Positions 6,883-13,524 of a stretch of DNA of 27,038 nt are shown piece after piece. Below the pieces are notes generated by a model. It was not told where the DNA came from, searched no databases, and worked only from the letters and a program-made list of their open reading frames with translations. A program made the position numbers and the translations under genes. The stretch covers positions 1 through 27,038 of the forward strand of contig JADHWR010000009.1 of assembly GCA_016783355.1 (NCBI GenBank). Direction: 5' to 3'. Position 1 is the stretch's first letter. Each line of letters starts with the position of its first letter. The DNA comes from Candidatus Omnitrophota bacterium. Lineage in GTDB: Bacteria > Omnitrophota > Gorgyraeia > Gygaellales > JAHJCI01.

Positions 6883-7373
6883 TAATTACAATCCGCCTCG
6901 GCAAACACACCGCCAGTTGTAATCGTATATATCTTTGAACCAGTCCAGCCACAGGATTGAGGTTCTGCGCTACATATGTAGCTGCTAACCCCTAAAGAGT
7001 CACAAGTATAGTTATAACCCTGAATAGGAGAATCAGCAATGTAATTCTGATTAAGGTAAGGGGGTTTTATTGTCGCAAGAACTGAGATATCGGTAGGATA
7101 GCCTTGCGCACTCTCTGCCGCATAGGTCTCCAGTGCTGTAGATATTGTCTTTAAAGTTGCCTTGGCATTGCTTTCGTTGGCAACCATCCTTGCGCGTAAC
7201 AATTGTGGTATAGCAATTACCGCCAATAAGGCAACTATTGAAACAGTAACCATTATTTCAACCAGGGTAAACCCCGTTCGAAGTAAGGCGCCAGGGGCGA
7301 CTGCCCCGCCAAATTCCGTGGCGGGGACTTCGAACGGGGTAAACGCCCACACCAATTTGTTTTTAAATTTCAT
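6882..7373 (-). CDS. PilA-paralogous type IV prepilin carrying an in-frame palindromic insertion
   Basis: 163 aa. It reads MKFKNKLVWAFTPFEV, then inserted residues, then LLRTGFTLVEIMVTVSIVAL: a full prepilin cleavage site and N-terminal helix. Removing 72 nt (element at 7272-7339 plus one TAAA) gives LVWAFTLVEIMVTVS, a normal prepilin with Ala at -1; the insertion restores Gly at -1 in the second copy. From the processing site on it is clearly paralogous to the pilin at 7468-7866 (QLLRARMVANESNAKATLKT, C-terminal Cys pairs, final ADCN). It lies after the pilA terminator, so it is probably made in smaller amount as a minor pilin. Which of the two prepilin-like sites is cut is not decidable here. 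Confidence 0.88.
   Translation of the reverse strand: MKFKNKLVWAFTPFEVPATEFGGAVAPGALLRTGFTLVEIMVTVSIVALLAVIAIPQLLRARMVANESNAKATLKTISTALETYAAESAQGYPTDISVLATIKPPYLNQNYIADSPIQGYNYTCDSLGVSSYICSAEPQSCGWTGSKIYTITTGGVFAEADCN
7272..7339. mobile_element. Palindromic in-frame insertion element, copy 2 (68 bp)
   Basis: Inverted ends ACCCCGTTCGAAGT (7271-7284) and ACTTCGAACGGGGT (7327-7340) are flanked by TAAA direct repeats (7268-7271, 7340-7343). The interior differs from copy 1 but also holds a CCCCGCC/GGCGGGG hairpin (7304-7326) and an alternative GGGGC/GCCCC hairpin. The near-terminal substitution A to G is compensated by T to C at the other end, so pairing is conserved. It lies in the prepilin gene 6882-7373. 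Confidence 0.8.
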
Positions 7374-7400
7374 AGGGCTCTTATCTGCGGTTTGGCCTTA

Positions 7401-7436
7401 TTAAAAACCCCGCACCTAAATTAAAGGCGCGGGGCT
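7401..7436 (-). terminator. Intrinsic terminator after pilA
   Basis: On the minus strand the stem GCGGGG (7434-7429 side) pairs with CCCCGC (7413-7408), extended by CCT/AGG around one mismatch, with a short A/T-rich loop, followed by a five-U tract (7407-7403). It lies between pilA and the next prepilin gene, so it likely acts as a partial terminator that sets major over minor pilin levels. Confidence 0.75.
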
Positions 7437-7467
7437 TAAGTCAACTTCGCAAGAATACCACTATAAA

Positions 7468-7866
7468 TTATTCACAATCTGCCGAACTCAAAACTGCACC
7501 GGTCTTGATTGTATAAACTTTCGTACCTGTTGTGCCACAGTTTGATGGTGTGGCTGTGCAGGAATAGCCTGTAATTTTCAGCGTGCCACAGGCATAGGCG
7601 TATCCATGTCTTGCGGCAGCAGTATAGTCTTCATTAAGATACGCAGGCTTTGCTTTTGTTAAATCTGTCATCGCTGTCGGGTAATTCCCATTGTTTGCTG
7701 CGGCATAGCTCTCACAAGCAGTTGAAATCGTCTTTAAAGTTGCCTGAGCATTGCTTTCGTTGGCATTTACCCTTGCCCTGAGCAAATTAGGTATAGCAAT
7801 TGCAGCTAACAGAGCAACAATCGCGACGACAATCATAATTTCAACTAACGTAAAACCTTTCCTCAT
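7468..7866 (-). CDS. pilA: PilA, major type IV pilin
   Basis: 132 aa from ATG 7866, chosen over the in-frame ATG at 7914 because an AAGGAGGT Shine-Dalgarno (7882-7875) stands 8 nt upstream and the short form begins MRKGFTLVEIMIVVAIVALL, the canonical prepilin (Gly-1, Phe+1, Glu+5). The hydrophobic helix is followed by AIPNLLRARVNANESNAQAT and a short globular domain with Cys in CESYAAANNGNYPT, YACGTLK, YSC, NCG and a final ADCE, suggesting disulfides. It is very similar to the neighbouring prepilin at 6882-7373. Its strong promoter, structured leader and following terminator fit a highly expressed pilus subunit. Confidence 0.93.
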   Translation of the reverse strand: MRKGFTLVEIMIVVAIVALLAAIAIPNLLRARVNANESNAQATLKTISTACESYAAANNGNYPTAMTDLTKAKPAYLNEDYTAAARHGYAYACGTLKITGYSCTATPSNCGTTGTKVYTIKTGAVLSSADCE

Positions 7867-8028
7867 CTTATCATACCTCCTTTCCAATGGCTGATTAAGG
7901 CTCATCTTACGCATAAGTTCGCGCTGCGTTAAACCTTGAACTTAATCCGTGTAACTCGCCTTGCCTTTTTGTTTTTCCCGCTTGTCTTTCCCGCCAAAAA
8001 GCGGGATTCCGCTAAGACGGGATAAACT
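7867..8028 (-). promoter_or_regulatory. Structured 5' leader of pilA
   Basis: About 160 nt separate the predicted transcription start from ATG 7866. Near the 5' end there is a hairpin (7984-8018: GTCTT/AAGAC around TCCCGC/GCGGGA). Further down, two helices compete for the same bases: GATTAAG 7893-7899 with CTTAATC 7941-7947, or TAAGTTC 7914-7920 with GAACTTA 7938-7944. I do not recognise a known riboswitch; in particular the conserved ACGCAAAGCC of the c-di-GMP-I (GEMM) aptamer is absent. Confidence 0.45.
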
Positions 8029-8034
8029 TATGTT

Positions 8035-8063
8035 TTTATATCACCTTCCTTCGCGGTTGTCAA
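8035..8063 (-). promoter_or_regulatory. sigma-70 consensus promoter of pilA
   Basis: On the minus strand TTGACA (8063-8058), a 17-bp spacer, then TATAAA (8040-8035). This is close to a perfect housekeeping promoter and is the only promoter-like signal in the 267-nt gap between pilC and pilA. The region between pilC and the -35 (8064-8133) holds nothing else I recognise. Confidence 0.8.
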
Positions 8064-8133
8064 GTAAAAATAAAACATATCCCCCCCATTTCCTCATTTT
8101 GAAACCTGTGCAAATTGGGTACAGAGATGGTTG

Positions 8134-9348
8134 TTATTGGGTGACTAACTGGGTTATCTGGAATATCGGCAAAAACAATGCAATTACAATCCCTCCAATA
8201 ACAATACCTAAAAAGGCAATAACTAACGGCTCAATCATACTGGTTAAACCCGCTACAGCTGCATCCACCTGCTCATCATAAAAATCAGCAATCTTGGTAA
8301 GCATTGTTTCTAATTTTCCAGTCTGCTCGCCTACACCAATCATTGCCGTAACCATTGGAGGAAATACCCTGCTTCTGGCTAAAGGTTGGGCAATCGGCTC
8401 ACCTTCGCGCACTGAATGTATGGAATCATTTATTGCTTCCTCGACCACCTTATTGCCAGAGGTCTTCGCCACAATACTCAAGGCATCAAGTATCGAAACT
8501 CCGCTCTTGACCAAAGATGAAAGGGTTCGTGCGAATTTAGCTACAGCTACCTTGCGAAAAAGTAAACCCAAAATGGGAGCTTTGAGCTTAACCTGATCAA
8601 GGTTATATCTTCCTTTCTCAGTATTAATGTACCGCTTAAGAAAAAAACCCAGAGTTCCAAGACCAATTACTACAAAGATAAAAAATCTTTTTAATAAATC
8701 ACTAACAGTAATAAGCATGCGGGTAAGTAAGGGAAGGCTTCCGCCTAATATATCGAAAATACCCTTGAATGTCGGTACAACCTTAAGCAACAAAACAGAG
8801 GTAATCAAAATTGCCACCGTGATTACTACTGTTGGATATGCAAGGCTTGACTTGACCTTACGCGTTAACGCTGCTGTCTTCTCTAAATAGGTAGCCACTC
8901 GCTCTAAAACATCATCCAACGTGCCTGAGGTCTCTCCTGCCCGCACCATATTGATAAAAAATGCAGAAAACACATGAGGATATCGAGTGATACTCTCGCA
9001 AAAACTCAAACCTGCTTCAATATCATGCCGAATCCCCCAAATCACATCTTTAAGATTTGGATTTTCTACCTGTTCAATCAACATCCCCAAGGCAGCAACC
9101 AATGGTATCCCCGAATCAATCAAAGTAGCTAATTGGCGAGAAAAAACAACCACGTCATCCATTTTTATTTTACCGCCACCCTGCTTCGCCATTGATTTCT
9201 TTTTAACTGATTTTATAGAAACAACGGCGAGCTCTTTCTGATGCAGCAACTGAACAACCTCATTCTCACTGGTCGCCTCAAGCATACCCCTTAGTGTGTG
9301 AGCAGCCTTATCTTTGGCTATATATTGATAAATAGACACTTTCTCCAT
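8134..9348 (-). CDS. pilC: PilC/GspF inner-membrane platform protein
   Basis: 404 aa, the normal family length. It has two homologous T2SSF domains (about residues 65-190 and 270-395), each followed by hydrophobic segments: VVFSRQLATLIDSGIPLVAA and KFARTLSSLVKSGVSILDAL mark the starts of the two repeats. Transmembrane helices are at about 168-190, 215-235 and 372-397 (GLTSMIEPLVIAFLGIVIGG). PilC sits at the base of the pilus and transmits ATPase rotation to pilin assembly. Its ATG directly abuts the TGA of the pilB gene (TGA|ATG), so the two are translationally coupled. Confidence 0.96.
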   Translation of the reverse strand: MEKVSIYQYIAKDKAAHTLRGMLEATSENEVVQLLHQKELAVVSIKSVKKKSMAKQGGGKIKMDDVVVFSRQLATLIDSGIPLVAALGMLIEQVENPNLKDVIWGIRHDIEAGLSFCESITRYPHVFSAFFINMVRAGETSGTLDDVLERVATYLEKTAALTRKVKSSLAYPTVVITVAILITSVLLLKVVPTFKGIFDILGGSLPLLTRMLITVSDLLKRFFIFVVIGLGTLGFFLKRYINTEKGRYNLDQVKLKAPILGLLFRKVAVAKFARTLSSLVKSGVSILDALSIVAKTSGNKVVEEAINDSIHSVREGEPIAQPLARSRVFPPMVTAMIGVGEQTGKLETMLTKIADFYDEQVDAAVAGLTSMIEPLVIAFLGIVIGGIVIALFLPIFQITQLVTQ

Positions 9349-11055
9349 TCACTCTTCAGTAGTAATGCGTATGACTTCATCGAGGGCAATTAAACCCTGC
9401 TTAGCCTTCAATAAAGCATCATCGCGCAGAGTCTTCATACCCTTCTTTTCTTTGGCATACTCTTTAATTTCCTCGAGAGAGCCCTTTTTGATAATTAACT
9501 GACGAATGTAATCATCAATCATTAATATTTCCAATATGGCTATCCTTCCAAAAAAACCAGTGTTATTGCAATAGCGGCAACCCCTTGCCTGATAAAGATT
9601 GGTACCCTCTTTAATCCCCAGGTCTCTTAAGACCTCGGGAGGTGCTTCATAAATCTGACGACACTTATTACACAGCCGCCGGCAGAGCCTCTGGGCACAG
9701 ACCATAATTAAACTGGAGGCAATCAAAAATGGCTCAACTCCCATATCAATAAGACGGGTAATACTAGAGGCGGCATCATTGGTATGCAAGGTGGAAAGAA
9801 TCAGCTGTCCAGTTAAAGCCGCTTTTATGGCAATATCTGCGGTCTCTGAATCACGAATTTCACCAACCATAATTATATCCGGACTTTGACGAAGAACAGA
9901 ACGCAGGCCAAAAGCAAAATCAAGACCAATCTCGTGATGCGCCTGAACCTGGGTAATTCCCTCAATTTCGTATTCTACGGGGTCTTCGATAGTAATGGTG
10001 TTCTTTTCTGGCTTATTCAATTGATTCAAGATCGAATACAAAGTCGTGGATTTACCGCTGCCAGTTGGCCCAGTAACCAAAATCATTCCAAAAGGGTGAG
10101 TAACTGCTTTTTTAAATAAACGTAGTGGCTCAGCAGAAAAACCCAGTTTGCCCAAGCCCATTGACAGATTAGACTTATCCAACACGCGCAGGACAAATTT
10201 CTGACCGAAAGCAGTGGGAAGTGCAGAGACGCGAAAATCTATCTCCTTATTTTGCAGGCGTACCCTAAATCTACCATCTTGAGGCAGGCGGTTCTCAGTA
10301 ATGTCCATATTAGAAATTATCTTTAAGCGCGCCAAAATGGCATTTTGATTCTCTTTTGGCAATCGAAGTATATCATGCAGATCTCCGTCAATACGATAGC
10401 GTATACGAAGACAATCCTCTTCGGGCTCTATATGAATATCAGAAGACCTTCGCCTCAGAGCCTGAATCAATATCAAATCAACGAGTTTAACAATCGGGGG
10501 TGTCTCATTTTCTTTAACTACGGCAGTTAATTCTCGCTCTTCGTCTATACGTGCCTCTTGGCTTGCCTCCTCTTGCAATGCGCCGGTAGAAATCTCACCT
10601 AAGACCTGTTCTAACTGTACTACATCCTGGTGATATTGACTGTCTACTGCTGTTTTAATCTCTTCTTCGGAACTTAAAACAATATCTATCTCAGAGCCGG
10701 TCAAGGTCTTTAAATCATCTAAAGCAAAAATGTTCAGCGGATCAGCCATGACGATGGTCAAGGTATTCCCTATGCGGGAAAGAGGAATAATTCCATATCG
10801 GCGACAGAACTGCTCAGGGACAAGTGCAATAACTTTTGGGTCAAACTTGTATTTAGCCAGGTGTAAAGAGGGTAAATACAAATGCTCGGATAAAATCGAA
10901 AGCAGCTCCTGTTCAGAGATAATCTTCTCCTTTAATAATAATTTTCTTAACGGCAAATCCTCTTTCTGCAACTGAATTAATTTATCCAATTTCTCCTTAG
11001 AAATGGATTTAGATTTAAGTAATACATCAGTCAGTTTCTCTTTTAAATTTAACAT
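9349..11055 (-). CDS. pilB: PilB/GspE assembly ATPase (first paralogue, next to pilC)
   Basis: 568 aa from ATG 11055 (MLNLKEKLTDVLLKSKSISK). A TTG 18 nt upstream would add MADSLE, but those codons lie in a hairpin repeat. It has an N-terminal MshEN/T2SSE_N domain (residues 1-145), then the hexameric ATPase: SSDIHIEP, Walker A GPTGSGKSTT at about 329, Asp box ITIEDPVEYEIEGITQ, Walker B SPDIIMVGEIRD, His box ILSTLHTNDAASS, and a zinc tetracysteine (CNKC ... CRYC). It powers pilus extension in the cytoplasm. No good Shine-Dalgarno is present (only TTAGAG), and a hairpin stands right before the start, so its translation may be structure-dependent. Confidence 0.95.
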   Translation of the reverse strand: MLNLKEKLTDVLLKSKSISKEKLDKLIQLQKEDLPLRKLLLKEKIISEQELLSILSEHLYLPSLHLAKYKFDPKVIALVPEQFCRRYGIIPLSRIGNTLTIVMADPLNIFALDDLKTLTGSEIDIVLSSEEEIKTAVDSQYHQDVVQLEQVLGEISTGALQEEASQEARIDEERELTAVVKENETPPIVKLVDLILIQALRRRSSDIHIEPEEDCLRIRYRIDGDLHDILRLPKENQNAILARLKIISNMDITENRLPQDGRFRVRLQNKEIDFRVSALPTAFGQKFVLRVLDKSNLSMGLGKLGFSAEPLRLFKKAVTHPFGMILVTGPTGSGKSTTLYSILNQLNKPEKNTITIEDPVEYEIEGITQVQAHHEIGLDFAFGLRSVLRQSPDIIMVGEIRDSETADIAIKAALTGQLILSTLHTNDAASSITRLIDMGVEPFLIASSLIMVCAQRLCRRLCNKCRQIYEAPPEVLRDLGIKEGTNLYQARGCRYCNNTGFFGRIAILEILMIDDYIRQLIIKKGSLEEIKEYAKEKKGMKTLRDDALLKAKQGLIALDEVIRITTEE

Positions 11056-11059
11056 CTCT

Positions 11060-11132
11060 AATGAGTCCGCCAAAGTTCGTTGGCGGACGAATTGAACCCA
11101 GCACTAATTTTATATGTAAAATTAGTGCTGGG
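11060..11132. repeat. Double-hairpin repeat, copy 1
   Basis: The first 36 bp (11060-11095) are identical to 14950-14985 and contain a 9-bp stem GTCCGCCAA/TTGGCGGAC with a 6-nt loop. A second hairpin follows at 11097-11132 with a perfect 16-bp stem (CCCAGCACTAATTTTA) and a 4-nt loop; this second part is unrelated in sequence to that of copy 2. On the minus strand the element ends directly before the start codon of pilB. Confidence 0.8.
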
Positions 11133-11144
11133 TCGTGGCCTCAC

Positions 11145-12848
11145 TTATGCGCTCGTTACGCGCAAAACCTCCTCTAACGAGATTAAGCCTTCGTAGGCAA
11201 GATTGAGTGCATTTTGTCTTAAGGTCTTCATTCCCTCATTGCATGCTGTTTGTTCAATCTGATGTTCTTGTGCTTGGGATAAAATTAAATCTTTTATATT
11301 TGCCGAGGGGAATAAAACCTCAGCAATGCCCATTCTTCCTGAATAACCGGTATTGAAACAATGTCGGCATCCCTTCGGACGATAAAATAAAGGAGGCACA
11401 GTAATTGGAATCTGAAGGTTTTTGGCCACATCCTCAGGAAGCTTATAGCCTTCTTTACATTTAGGACAAAGCCGGCGAACTAATCTCTGCGCCAGCACAC
11501 AAATCAAAGATGAGGTAATCAAATAGGGCTCAACGCCCATATTAATCAGACGCACAATCGAACCACTTGCAGTAGTAGTATGTAATGTAGAAAGAACCAA
11601 ATGCCCTGTCAAAGCGCTTTTTATCGCAATATCCACGGTTTCAAAATCGCGTATCTCGCCAATCATAATTACATTCGGGTCCTGTCTTAAGATTGAGCGA
11701 AGCGCAAAAGGAAAGCTAAGACCTATATCCGGCTTTATGCTTACCTGATTTATCCCTTCAAGTTGAAACTCTACCGGATCTTCAACAGTAACTATATTCT
11801 TCTGGGGGATATCAACAAACTTTAGAATAGAATAAAGAGTAGTGGTCTTGCCTGAACCGGTTGGTCCGCAAACCAATATCATCCCATGAGGAAATCCAGC
11901 TGCCTTTTTTATTTTAGATATACTTGCTTGATCAAAACCTAATTTATCCACATCCAGGGTGGCTGTTGTCTTATCCAGCACTCTTACCGCCACTTTCTCC
12001 CCAAGGATCGAAGGCAATATAGACACACGAAAATCAATGTTTCGATCCTGAATTCTTGCCTTAAATCTTCCGTCCTGCGGTAAACGGTGTTCAGCAATGT
12101 CTAATTCTGATAAAACCTTTATTCTTGAAACAAGTAGGGGGTGCATAGATTTAGGAGATGGTTCTTGCTCGCGCAAAATACCATCAATACGAAAGCGGAT
12201 CCTTAAACTTTCCGCAAGCGGCTCAATCAAAACATCTGATGCTTTTTTCTTTATCGCATCCTCTAAAATCAGATTCGTAATTCGTATAACCGGGCCTTGC
12301 CTGCTAGCATGTCCCAGTTCCCGATCAGTCGGCTGAACCTTCTTTTCCTCTTGAATTAATTCTATCTTGGATTCGCTAATCTCTTGAAGAAGCTCCTTAA
12401 TTATCCCGCTCGTTGTATCCGGATAAAACTGGTCAATTGCCTCTGTTATCTGTTCGGCAATAGAGATAATTGGGTTTATCTTAAAACCAGTTAAATGGTG
12501 CAAGACATCAAGGCAGAAGATATTTAATGGGTCAGCCATAGCAATAGTGAGGGTATTACCCATTTGTGAAATAGGAATAACCTGATAACGACGGCAGATT
12601 TTCGCCGGAATAACATTTAGGGCTGCGGCCTCAATCTTAATTCTTTTAAGGTCAATCAGCGGCAAGTTAAGCCCCTCGCTCAAAGCAGAAACAAGGTCAC
12701 TTTCTTTAACAAAGCCCGATTCGACAATGACACTACTTAACCTGCCTCCCTTACCTCTCTGTGTCTCTAAAGCCTGCTCTAACTGTTGGGGAGTAATAAG
12801 TTTATTTTTAATTAATATTTCGGTTAAGCGCTCTTTTAAGGGGAGCAT
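11145..12848 (-). CDS. pilB: PilB/GspE assembly ATPase (second paralogue)
   Basis: 567 aa from ATG 12848 with GAGGGA upstream. It has the same architecture as the neighbouring paralogue: N-terminal MshEN domain (ERLTEILIKNKLITPQQLEQ ... GRLSSVIVESGFVKESDLVS), ATPase with Walker A GPTGSGKTTT at about 328, VTVEDPVEFQLEGINQ, DPNVIMIGEIRD, VLSTLHTTTASGS, and zinc Cys pairs (CPKC ... CRHC). It is clearly not PilT because the N-terminal domain and tetracysteine are present. One odd residue: the usual SDIHIEP motif reads SDVLIEP here, without its His, whereas the paralogue keeps it. It may serve a second, specialised machine or form mixed function with the first. It precedes the hairpin repeat and first paralogue. 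Confidence 0.93.
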   Translation of the reverse strand: MLPLKERLTEILIKNKLITPQQLEQALETQRGKGGRLSSVIVESGFVKESDLVSALSEGLNLPLIDLKRIKIEAAALNVIPAKICRRYQVIPISQMGNTLTIAMADPLNIFCLDVLHHLTGFKINPIISIAEQITEAIDQFYPDTTSGIIKELLQEISESKIELIQEEKKVQPTDRELGHASRQGPVIRITNLILEDAIKKKASDVLIEPLAESLRIRFRIDGILREQEPSPKSMHPLLVSRIKVLSELDIAEHRLPQDGRFKARIQDRNIDFRVSILPSILGEKVAVRVLDKTTATLDVDKLGFDQASISKIKKAAGFPHGMILVCGPTGSGKTTTLYSILKFVDIPQKNIVTVEDPVEFQLEGINQVSIKPDIGLSFPFALRSILRQDPNVIMIGEIRDFETVDIAIKSALTGHLVLSTLHTTTASGSIVRLINMGVEPYLITSSLICVLAQRLVRRLCPKCKEGYKLPEDVAKNLQIPITVPPLFYRPKGCRHCFNTGYSGRMGIAEVLFPSANIKDLILSQAQEHQIEQTACNEGMKTLRQNALNLAYEGLISLEEVLRVTSA

Positions 12849-12885
12849 CTTCCCTCGTTCCTTTCAGTTGCTTGGGAGTTTACTG

Positions 12886-13524
12886 TTAACTTTTATAATA
12901 TTTGTCAATTGCCCCTCGGATATCGCTAGATGTGCTTACAAACACCTGAACATTAAGTCCGGTGAGTGCCTCAACATCTTCAATTGCCTCGTTATTAAGG
13001 GGATTAGACATTGCAATGCTTAAATTGTTGCCAAATTTATCGATGGGTATCAGCAGGTACTGCCTGGCAACACGCTCTGGAATAATCTTAATAATCTCGG
13101 GGTCTATCTCATAACTCTCTAAAGGTAGGTATGGAAAGCCGTATTGGCTGGTTAATGCTAAAGCAATATCTGTCTCTTTAACATAACCCAGGGCAACCAA
13201 AATCTCTCCGATTAAACCTCCTCCTTGTTCCTGAATCAGGAGGGCGCGTTCCAGCTGCCATTTACTGATCAAGCCTTTCTCAATAAGTAATATCCCAATC
13301 AGTCTATGCTGTCCTTTCTTCGCCAAGCCTTTTTGAATGATTAATGTCTGAGCAATATTTGTCTTTTTAACATAACCCAGGGCAACCAAAATCTCTCCGA
13401 TTAAACCTCCCCTTTGTTCCTGAATCTCAAGGGCATGGTTTAGCTGTTCTTTGGTTATTAAACCTTTTTCAATAAGTAATTCCCCTAATTGCTTATCAGT
13501 AATCTTTCTTAATGGAGTAGTCAT
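12886..13524 (-). CDS. Stand-alone MshEN (GspE N-terminal) domain protein with duplicated N-terminal repeats
   Basis: 212 aa, with no ATPase part. Four copies of the 23-24-residue MshEN motif (pattern LGxxLxxxGxxxxxxLxxALxxQ) start at about residues 12, 41, 75 and 104; the first pair and second pair are a 63-residue tandem duplication. Gly14/43/77/106 and the final Gln35/64/98/127 are kept, but the leading Arg of the c-di-GMP-binding consensus is replaced (Gln or Leu). The C-terminal half (YGFPYLPLESYEIDPEIIKI ... NPLNNEAIEDVEALTG) is a T2SSE_N fold. MshEN domains in some ATPases bind c-di-GMP; here a free receptor or ATPase-capping protein is plausible. It overlaps the GGDEF gene by ATGA and lies 37 nt before the second pilB. 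Confidence 0.85.
   Translation of the reverse strand: MTTPLRKITDKQLGELLIEKGLITKEQLNHALEIQEQRGGLIGEILVALGYVKKTNIAQTLIIQKGLAKKGQHRLIGILLIEKGLISKWQLERALLIQEQGGGLIGEILVALGYVKETDIALALTSQYGFPYLPLESYEIDPEIIKIIPERVARQYLLIPIDKFGNNLSIAMSNPLNNEAIEDVEALTGLNVQVFVSTSSDIRGAIDKYYKS
13182..13430 (-). repeat. In-frame tandem duplication (189-bp period) inside the MshEN gene
   Basis: The 40-bp block starting at 13182 recurs exactly at 13371, a spacing of 189 bp = 63 codons. Identity continues imperfectly on either side (first unit about 13140-13290, second about 13330-13480). Such DNA-level identity, rather than just protein similarity, points to a fairly recent duplication or gene conversion. Confidence 0.8.

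Noticed and set aside
7867..8028. c-di-GMP-I (GEMM) riboswitch in the pilA leader
   Set aside because: The conserved core sequences of that aptamer are not present; only generic hairpins and competing helices can be drawn.
11056..11073. TTG start adding MADSLE to PilB (and MADSLKRRE to the GGDEF protein at 14937-14963)
   Set aside because: Both extensions are read out of the same hairpin repeat; ATG starts downstream fit the paralogues and, for the GGDEF gene, a good ribosome site.
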